Assembly (NCBI GenBank): GCA_020721025.1
Contig: DYNO01000195.1
Coordinates: 1 to 5,749, forward strand
Length of the DNA: 5,749 nucleotides
Reading direction: 5' to 3'
Source: Thiomargarita sp.
GTDB taxonomy: Bacteria > Pseudomonadota > Gammaproteobacteria > Beggiatoales > Beggiatoaceae
Position 1 is the stretch's first letter; every line of letters starts with the position of its first letter. The position numbers and the translations under genes were made by a program. The notes under the pieces are model-generated. The model was not told the DNA's origin. It saw only the letters and a list, made by a program, of their open reading frames with translations, and did not search any database. Positions 1 to 3,816 of this stretch are shown here, piece after piece.

Positions 1-197
1 TAGAAAACATGAAAATATGTGACGAAATCGCTTATCAGAAGGGAATCCTCGCAGGCGAGCAAACAGGAATGCTTAAAGGTAAACTTGAAGGAAAGTTAGA
101 AACGGCAAGGGCAATGCTGGCAGAAGGATTAAACCGCTCGTTGATTATAAAGGTAACCGGACTTTCTGAATCAGAAATTGAGCAATTGCGACACTAA
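1..197 (+). CDS. C-terminal end of an Rpn/PD-(D/E)XK nuclease family transposase-like protein (5' partial)
   Basis: This is the last 64 or so residues of a gene that enters from the left edge. The frame is open upstream of the first ATG (position 9) to the window edge, and no ribosome binding site is visible before that ATG, so I read it as a fragment of a longer gene rather than a 62-residue protein. What remains is the usual tail of Rpn-family (recombination-promoting nuclease) proteins: a charged helix with spaced glycines (GKLEGKLE), an ARAMLAEG segment, then a small helix-turn-helix-like end, TGLSESEIEQL. The catalytic PD-(D/E)XK domain would lie upstream and cannot be seen, so activity cannot be judged. 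Known members are often multicopy in Beggiatoa-like and cyanobacterial genomes. The same tail also occurs on DUF4351-type relatives, so the subfamily is uncertain. Confidence 0.72.
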   Translation, partial: ENMKICDEIAYQKGILAGEQTGMLKGKLEGKLETARAMLAEGLNRSLIIKVTGLSESEIEQLRH

Positions 198-359
198 AAT
201 TTGATTTCCTTCTCTAAAAGAGATGATTCATATTTTAACTAAAAATAATTAGTAAAATCCATCTATTACATTCAACGTATTTTGCCAAATTTGATACCAA
301 CAAAATACCGTGTCAAGAAATTGAACGTGATGTAATTCTCTATTTTTATAGGTGTTGTA
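198..359. other. Intergenic gap between the Rpn-like gene and the Nudix gene
   Basis: This AT-rich stretch of 162 bases has no credible coding frame on the + strand. Besides the 232-258 inverted repeat it holds a very small stem, TCTCT/AGAGA (211-223), too weak to call a terminator. Possible -35 hexamers (TTGCCA at 282, TTGATA at 291) lack a good -10 at normal spacing, so I do not name a promoter, although one is needed for the Nudix-DUF2066 pair. The Nudix ribosome binding site, AGGTG, is at 350-354. Confidence 0.5.
232..258. repeat. AT-rich imperfect inverted repeat
   Basis: The left arm ATTTTAACTAA (232-242) and right arm TTAGTAAAAT (249-258) are complementary apart from one bulged A, around a six-base loop. 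It lies 34 bases after the stop of the Rpn-like gene. There is no run of T after the right arm on the + strand, so it is a poor intrinsic terminator. It could be a weak transcript-end structure or simply chance in AT-rich DNA. Confidence 0.35.
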
Positions 360-914
360 ATGAAATATTGTTCCCAATGCGGTACTCCAGTCAGTTCTAA
401 AATTCCCGAAGGTGATAATTTGCCTCGTTTTATCTGTGATAATTGTCATACGATACATTATCAAAATCCCAAAATTGTGACTGGTTGTCTTCCAGAATGG
501 GAGAATAAAATTTTGTTGTGTAAACGCGCTATCGAACCTCGTTACGGTTTGTGGACTTTGCCAGCTGGATTTATGGAAAATCATGAAACACTGACTCAGG
601 CAGCCGAGCGAGAAACTTGGGAAGAGGCTTGTGCCAAAGTGGATAATTTACAGTTATATACCGTGATTAGCTTGCCTTATATTAGTCAAGTTTATATCAT
701 GTTTCGGGCTCGCTTGATAGATTTGAATTTTGCCCCCGGTAGCGAAAGCCTTGACGTAAAACTATTCCATCCGGAAAATATTCCTTGGGATGAATTAGCC
801 TTTCCGGTCATTCGTCGTACCTTAACACATTATTGCGAAGATTTAGCAACGCGCCAATTTCCGTTGCATATCAGCGATATCTTGCATCGTCCTAGTGAAA
901 CACAAGGAAAATAA
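360..914 (+). CDS. Zinc-ribbon Nudix hydrolase (COG1051-like, Nudix_N_2 type)
   Basis: This is a predicted cytosolic pyrophosphohydrolase acting on a nucleoside diphosphate linked to another group (X); the actual substrate is unknown. Residues 1-38 form a small zinc ribbon with two CxxC pairs (C4/C7 and C26/C29) and the typical YQNPK run after it. The Nudix domain follows, with the metal-binding box at residues 70-92: G70, E76, then R84-E85 and E88-E89. The glycine usual near the end of the box is a cysteine (C91); this position is relaxed in the subfamily, where RETWEEA followed by N or C is common. The later segment SLPYISQVYIMFRARL (about 104-119) is also typical. NADH pyrophosphatase NudC shares the zinc ribbon but has an SQPWPFP motif that is absent here, so I do not call it NudC. 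The start is supported by AGGTG five bases upstream. The DUF2066 gene follows after one base, so the two are probably cotranscribed. Confidence 0.93.
   Translation: MKYCSQCGTPVSSKIPEGDNLPRFICDNCHTIHYQNPKIVTGCLPEWENKILLCKRAIEPRYGLWTLPAGFMENHETLTQAAERETWEEACAKVDNLQLYTVISLPYISQVYIMFRARLIDLNFAPGSESLDVKLFHPENIPWDELAFPVIRRTLTHYCEDLATRQFPLHISDILHRPSETQGK
905..909 (+). promoter_or_regulatory. Ribosome binding site of the DUF2066 gene, inside the end of the Nudix gene
   Basis: AAGGA lies six bases before the ATG at 916 and within the last codons of the Nudix gene. It decides the start: a longer in-frame reading from the ATG at 895 would have no such site upstream and would put a charged stretch (KHKENK) before the signal peptide. 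Confidence 0.7.
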
Positions 915-915
915 G

Positions 916-2016
916 ATGATTTTACAGACTATTTGCTTCTTTCGATTATTCATTGGCTTAGGATTATTGATCATGGCAGGCTCGCCGCTTTATGCCCAAT
1001 CAGTCACTGATGTGTATGAAGCGAGAGTCCTCATTGAAAATTCTGACGAAGGTTCGCCAAAACAAGATTTACAGCGCGCCTTGACGCAGATATTAATCAA
1101 ATTGACCGGGAATCACAAAATTTTTGACATAAAACCAGCACTCAAGCAAGTGACCGATGGTTCTCATTATGTTGAACATTATCAATATGATACGATAGAT
1201 GAACAGGACTACCTCATTGCGACTTTTCACGCGCCCAGCCTCAGCGACTTGTTGCAACAGCATGACTTGAAAATTTGGAGTAGCAACCGCCCTGACTTTA
1301 TTGCGTGGATATTAGTCGAAGCTGATGGCAAGCAAGAAATTTTAAATAGTGAGATGCAACAAGAAGCTATCCGCATTCTGACTCGTCAAGCGAAACAACG
1401 TGGGTTGCCCGTGTTACTACCGCTGATGGATTTCGAGGATCATCGCATGTTAAAAATCTCGGATATCATTGAAGGAAATAAAATTGCCTTGTTGCAAGCA
1501 ACGGAACGTTATGGTGCCGGGGCAATATTGGCGGGACAAGTGATAAAAACTTTTGAAAATCAATGGCAAAGCAAGTGGCGTGTCTTAGCTCACCATGAAG
1601 ATGAAAAAACTTGGGAAGCAACCTATCCTAGTCTAGATCAGGCATTAATCGCTGGAATAGATGAAGCTGTGGATGTTGTTGCTTTAAAAGGAAATTATAT
1701 CACTGTGGTGGAAACATCGCCTGACGAAAATGCCCTTGATAAAAATGAGACGCAAGAAAATCCAGAAACCACTTTTGAACTGCAAGTCGTTAACGTATTG
1801 AGTCTAAATGATTATTCTCAAGTGTCCAGTTATCTACATAAACTAGATATTATCACGAGTCTTCAGATGAAAGATATGTCTGAAGGTAAGGTTACCTTTA
1901 GTGTGCGTGTCCAAGGAGGGAGAGAAGCCTTAGTTAACGCATTGAGTTTAGGCGATTTATTGACTCCTAGCCTCGAGGATTCTCAAAGTTTAGTTTATCA
2001 ATTTATGCCAAATTAG
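916..2016 (+). CDS. DUF2066 domain-containing exported protein
   Basis: This is a 366-residue protein of unknown function, predicted to be exported to the periplasm. Residues 1-27 look like a Sec signal peptide: a short start with R10, a hydrophobic core (LFIGLGLLIMAG) and a likely cut after LYA (27/28). The mature part matches what I know of DUF2066 (Pfam PF09839): an early segment with DVYEARVLI and then ALTQILIKLTGN (about 55-66), the WSSNRPDFIAW block (121-131, the conserved W..NRP), RGLPVLLPLMDFED (162-175), and ERYGAGAILAGQV (197-209). A C-terminal region (about 288-355) carries a repeat-like alpha/beta pattern around NDYSQVSSYLHKL. The length is normal for the family. From memory, in pseudomonads the family sits beside purM and hda; here it is instead the second gene after a Nudix hydrolase, with TAA-G-ATG spacing that suggests translational coupling. 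No enzymatic motif is evident. Confidence 0.88.
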   Translation: MILQTICFFRLFIGLGLLIMAGSPLYAQSVTDVYEARVLIENSDEGSPKQDLQRALTQILIKLTGNHKIFDIKPALKQVTDGSHYVEHYQYDTIDEQDYLIATFHAPSLSDLLQQHDLKIWSSNRPDFIAWILVEADGKQEILNSEMQQEAIRILTRQAKQRGLPVLLPLMDFEDHRMLKISDIIEGNKIALLQATERYGAGAILAGQVIKTFENQWQSKWRVLAHHEDEKTWEATYPSLDQALIAGIDEAVDVVALKGNYITVVETSPDENALDKNETQENPETTFELQVVNVLSLNDYSQVSSYLHKLDIITSLQMKDMSEGKVTFSVRVQGGREALVNALSLGDLLTPSLEDSQSLVYQFMPN

Positions 2017-2110
2017 TCATCATTCATTACCGAGAGGACAAGGACTCAATTTATTAACGTTCAACAAGTTAAGCTAACTAACCGATTTAAATATGATTAA
2101 TATTCGATAG

Positions 2111-2128
2111 ATTGATTGCAAAATCAAT
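2111..2128. repeat. Perfect 7-bp inverted repeat with GCAA loop
   Basis: ATTGATT (2111-2117) and AATCAAT (2122-2128) are exact reverse complements around the four bases GCAA, which fits the stable GNRA tetraloop class if transcribed. No T run follows, so it is not a standard terminator. It may stabilise the 3' end of the Nudix-DUF2066 transcript or act as a binding site. Confidence 0.45.
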
Positions 2129-2165
2129 AAGTTATAATTCATATTTTACTTGAATTTATTACTGT

Positions 2166-2183
2166 AACTGATTGAACTGATTG
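2166..2183. repeat. Tandem 9-base direct repeat AACTGATTG, two copies
   Basis: Two exact, adjacent copies of AACTGATTG occupy 2166-2174 and 2175-2183. The first is preceded by T, giving the heptamer TAACTGA at 2165-2171; the second gives GAACTGA. It lies about 60-80 bases upstream of the predicted -10 box of the DUF928 gene. TAACTGA direct repeats have been described in marine Beggiatoaceae intergenic regions; with only one exact copy here the link is suggestive only. Confidence 0.5.
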
Positions 2184-2205
2184 AAATCAAAAAAAATTAT
2201 AAGCA

Positions 2206-2220
2206 TTAGTTTTAAACTAA
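2206..2220. repeat. Short inverted repeat TTAGTTT-T-AAACTAA
   Basis: These are perfect 7-base arms around one central T, located 25 bases before the proposed -10 element of the DUF928 gene. The position, overlapping or just upstream of the expected -35 area, fits a dimeric regulator site. Such AT-rich palindromes also arise by chance, so the operator role is inference. Confidence 0.35.
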
Positions 2221-2244
2221 ACGGTAAGCAGATTGAAAAAAATG

Positions 2245-2253
2245 TGCTATACT
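2245..2253 (+). promoter_or_regulatory. Probable extended -10 promoter of the DUF928 gene
   Basis: TGCTATACT is a TG-N extended -10 followed by a 5-of-6 match to TATAAT. The expected start of transcription is near 2260, giving a leader of about 46 bases before the ATG at 2306. No good -35 hexamer lies 17 bases upstream, which is tolerable for extended -10 promoters. A TTGAAA at 2233 is too close to pair with it, and TATGAT at 2259 would need a 20-base spacer from that TTGAAA. Confidence 0.42.
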
Positions 2254-2292
2254 TGGCTTATGATACAGATTTTTGTGAAATGAACCTTGATT

Positions 2293-2297
2293 AGGAG
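2293..2297 (+). promoter_or_regulatory. Strong Shine-Dalgarno site of the DUF928 gene
   Basis: AGGAG stands eight bases before the ATG at 2306. It is the best ribosome binding site in the window and fixes the start, which also yields a complete signal peptide. Confidence 0.75.
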
Positions 2298-2305
2298 ACG
2301 AATAG

Positions 2306-3013
2306 ATGATTAAATTTACAACGCTGAGTGTATCTGCTATCGCAGCAGTGGTTACTTTGTCAATGGCTCCGTTACCCATGGTCGTGGAGCAAGTAGGGGC
2401 GGAACCATTTCAACCCAAGGTCGAAGGCGCGCCAAGTCGGCGGGTGGGGGGTGGAACTCGTGGAACGACGGCAGAAATTCCTTCATTGGTCGCACTATCA
2501 ACTGAAGAAGTGGGCAAAACGACTTCCACTCAACCGACCTTATTATGGTCAGTATCGAAAGCCGTCAAGAAGCCATTTAAATTCACCTTGATTTATGCGA
2601 ATCCGCTTTCTGTCAAACCACCCGCCACGGAACCTGTCAAAGAAGTCGTTCTCAAGGATGTGGTTGATGGGGTTCAAGCGATTCATCTGGCAGATTACGG
2701 TGTTACCTTGCAACCAAATGTAGAATATGAATGGTCAGTGTCAATCATTATGGGAAATAAGGAAGGTTCAGGCGACATCAGTGCCACCGGTGCCATCATG
2801 TACACTCCCGATAAGGAATTGGTGGCAAAGGTGACCAGTGCTGACGAAAAACAACGTCCCACCTTGTATCAAAAAGCGGGGTATTGGTACGATGCAATGG
2901 CAGAACTATCTCAATTAGTTACCAAGTATCAACAAGATGAAGCTCTGCGTCAACAACGTACCACCTTGCTACAACAAGTAAAATTAGATAAAGTCGTTAC
3001 TTACACAAAATAA
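2306..3013 (+). CDS. DUF928 domain-containing exported protein
   Basis: This is a 235-residue secreted or periplasmic protein of unknown function. Residues 1-32 form a signal peptide: MIK, a hydrophobic stretch rich in Ala, Val and Leu, and a likely cut after VGA (32/33). The mature protein opens with the DUF928 (PF06051) signature GAPSRRVGGGTRG (41-53), then SLVAL (60-64) and TQPTLLWSVSKA (75-86). A predicted beta-sandwich-like middle follows with LQPNVEYEWSVSI and ATGAIMY. The end is helical: YQKAGYWYDAMAELSQL (189-205), matching the family's G.WYDA block, and a glutamine-rich helix up to residue 227. I know this family mainly from cyanobacteria and Beggiatoa-type bacteria, often near CHASE2 or TPR proteins, none of which is visible here. 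The gene seems to have its own promoter and is followed by a long hairpin, so it may be a single-gene unit. No catalytic residues can be proposed. Confidence 0.88.
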   Translation: MIKFTTLSVSAIAAVVTLSMAPLPMVVEQVGAEPFQPKVEGAPSRRVGGGTRGTTAEIPSLVALSTEEVGKTTSTQPTLLWSVSKAVKKPFKFTLIYANPLSVKPPATEPVKEVVLKDVVDGVQAIHLADYGVTLQPNVEYEWSVSIIMGNKEGSGDISATGAIMYTPDKELVAKVTSADEKQRPTLYQKAGYWYDAMAELSQLVTKYQQDEALRQQRTTLLQQVKLDKVVTYTK

Positions 3014-3021
3014 TCTAATTT

Positions 3022-3059
3022 GTTGGGTAGGGTAAGCAATTCACCTTGCCCTATTCAAT
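3022..3059. repeat. Long imperfect hairpin after the DUF928 gene
   Basis: The arm GTTGGGTAGGGTAAG (3022-3036) can pair along its whole length with CTTGCCCTATTCAAT (3045-3059) if G-U pairs are allowed, giving 15 pairs (four of them wobble) and an eight-base loop. The core TAGGGTAAG/CTTGCCCTA has only one wobble. It starts eight bases after the DUF928 stop, the place for a terminator, but no T tract follows. The TTGGGTAGGGT arm resembles dispersed hairpin repeats I recall from cyanobacterial and Beggiatoa genomes, so it may be a degenerate mobile or REP-like repeat that has been used as a transcript end. Confidence 0.6.
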
Positions 3060-3108
3060 CAATGATATTCAAATATCAACTGAACCAAAAACTTATCAAA
3101 AGAATCGG

Positions 3109-3675
3109 GTGAACATGAAATCCGACAGCTGGATTCGCAAAATGGCACAATCGCAACAGATGATTGAACCGTTTGAAGCGTATCAAATTAAACAAAATCA
3201 AACCGGTCGTGTCATTTCGTATGGAACGTCAAGTTACGGTTACGACGTGCGCTGCGCCAACGAATTCAAAATTTTTACCAACGTAAACAGCACCATTGTC
3301 GATCCCAAGAATTTTGATGAAAGAAATTTTGTCAATGTCGATGCAGATGTGTGTATTATTCCCCCCAATTCCTTCGTATTGACTCGTAGCGTCGAATACT
3401 TTCGGATTCCGCGTGACGTTTTGGTGATTTGTGTGGGAAAATCAACTTATGCTCGCATGGGAATTGTGGTCAACACCACACCACTTGAACCAGAATGGCA
3501 TGGACATATCACACTTGAATTGTCAAATACCACGCCGCTGCCTGCAAAAATCTATGCAAATGAAGGCATTGCCCAGTTGATTTTTCTGAGTGCAGGCGAA
3601 ATGTGTGAAACTTCCTATGCTGATCGTCAGGGTAAATATCAAGGACAACGCGGGGTCACCTTGCCAAAAACTTGA
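3109..3675 (+). CDS. dcd: dCTP deaminase
   Basis: This cytosolic enzyme converts dCTP and water to dUTP and ammonia, feeding dUTPase and thymidylate synthase for dTTP supply. The protein reads as the 188-residue gammaproteobacterial type, close in pattern to Pseudomonas Dcd: KSDSWIRKMA at the start, SYGTSSYGYDVRC (37-49), VDPKNFDE (64-71), IIPPNSF (83-89), the GKSTYAR active-site loop (110-116, with S112 and R116), EPEWHGHITLELSN with the likely catalytic glutamate E137, and the conserved C-terminal lid GKYQGQRGVTLPK (175-187). All key residues are present, so it should be active as a homotrimer. The start is a choice. GTG at 3109 gives MNMKSD, matching the MSIKSD start of relatives residue for residue; ATG at 3115 is two codons later; the frame is open back to a TTG at 3046 inside a hairpin, which I reject. 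The ribosome binding site is weak (AAAAGAA, 3098-3104). It probably stands alone between two intergenic gaps. Confidence 0.95.
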   Translation: MNMKSDSWIRKMAQSQQMIEPFEAYQIKQNQTGRVISYGTSSYGYDVRCANEFKIFTNVNSTIVDPKNFDERNFVNVDADVCIIPPNSFVLTRSVEYFRIPRDVLVICVGKSTYARMGIVVNTTPLEPEWHGHITLELSNTTPLPAKIYANEGIAQLIFLSAGEMCETSYADRQGKYQGQRGVTLPKT

Positions 3676-3682
3676 ATTTAGC

Positions 3683-3696
3683 ATCATCAAGATGAT
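3683..3696. repeat. Short palindrome ATCATC-AA-GATGAT
   Basis: Six-base perfect arms flank two bases, eight bases after the dcd stop codon. As RNA the loop would be too tight unless the inner pairs open. As DNA it could be a protein site. No T tract follows, so it is not a clear terminator. Confidence 0.3.
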
Positions 3697-3730
3697 AGAC
3701 AACATTGTAAAAATATTGATTGATTATTCA

Positions 3731-3746
3731 ACTCATTGAGATGAGT
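3731..3746. repeat. Small hairpin ACTCAT-TGAG-ATGAGT
   Basis: Perfect 6-bp arms flank a four-base loop in the gap between dcd and the V-ATPase gene, 71 bases before the latter's ATG. No T tract follows. It may lie in the leader of the V-ATPase transcript or in its promoter region; I found no convincing -35/-10 pair to decide. Confidence 0.3.
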
Positions 3747-3803
3747 CTGCGTAAATTTGAACTTCGCTGTGAACTTACCATCATTTCAGTAAATTCCTAA
3801 TCT

Positions 3804-3807
3804 GAGG
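3804..3807 (+). promoter_or_regulatory. Ribosome binding site of the V-ATPase subunit I gene
   Basis: GAGG lies nine bases before the ATG at 3817. It supports this start over the in-frame ATG six codons later (3835). Confidence 0.55.
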
Positions 3808-3816
3808 CTAAATTGA

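Larger units (their letters stand above)
2017..2305. other. AT-rich intergenic region upstream of the DUF928 gene
   Basis: These 289 bases have no gene; the longest ATG frames I see are 5 to 13 codons and are not credible. The region holds a 7-bp hairpin with a GCAA loop (2111-2128), a tandem 9-base repeat (2166-2183), a 7-base-arm inverted repeat (2206-2220) and an extended -10 promoter (2245-2253). The word GATTGA occurs four times (2110, 2170, 2179 and 2231). There is no obvious intrinsic terminator with a T tract after the DUF2066 gene. Confidence 0.6.

Noticed and set aside
211..223. TCTCT/AGAGA stem as a terminator of the Rpn-like gene
   Set aside because: Five pairs with a three-base loop and no T tract are too weak.
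249..584. A 111-codon open frame on the - strand over the start of the Nudix gene
   Set aside because: It overlaps the conserved zinc ribbon and Nudix coding sequence, and its translation looks like a random shadow frame.
895..915. Longer start for the DUF2066 protein (ATG at 895)
   Set aside because: It overlaps the Nudix gene, has no ribosome binding site and adds charged residues before the signal peptide. ATG 916 has AAGGA at good spacing.
2243..2284. A 13-codon leader peptide frame upstream of the DUF928 gene
   Set aside because: Its ATG overlaps the proposed -10 box, so it would not be transcribed from that promoter, and it has no ribosome binding site or attenuator-like residue run.
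2427..2460. GC-rich patch at the start of the mature DUF928 protein
   Set aside because: It is explained by the conserved Gly/Arg-rich family signature and is not a foreign insert.
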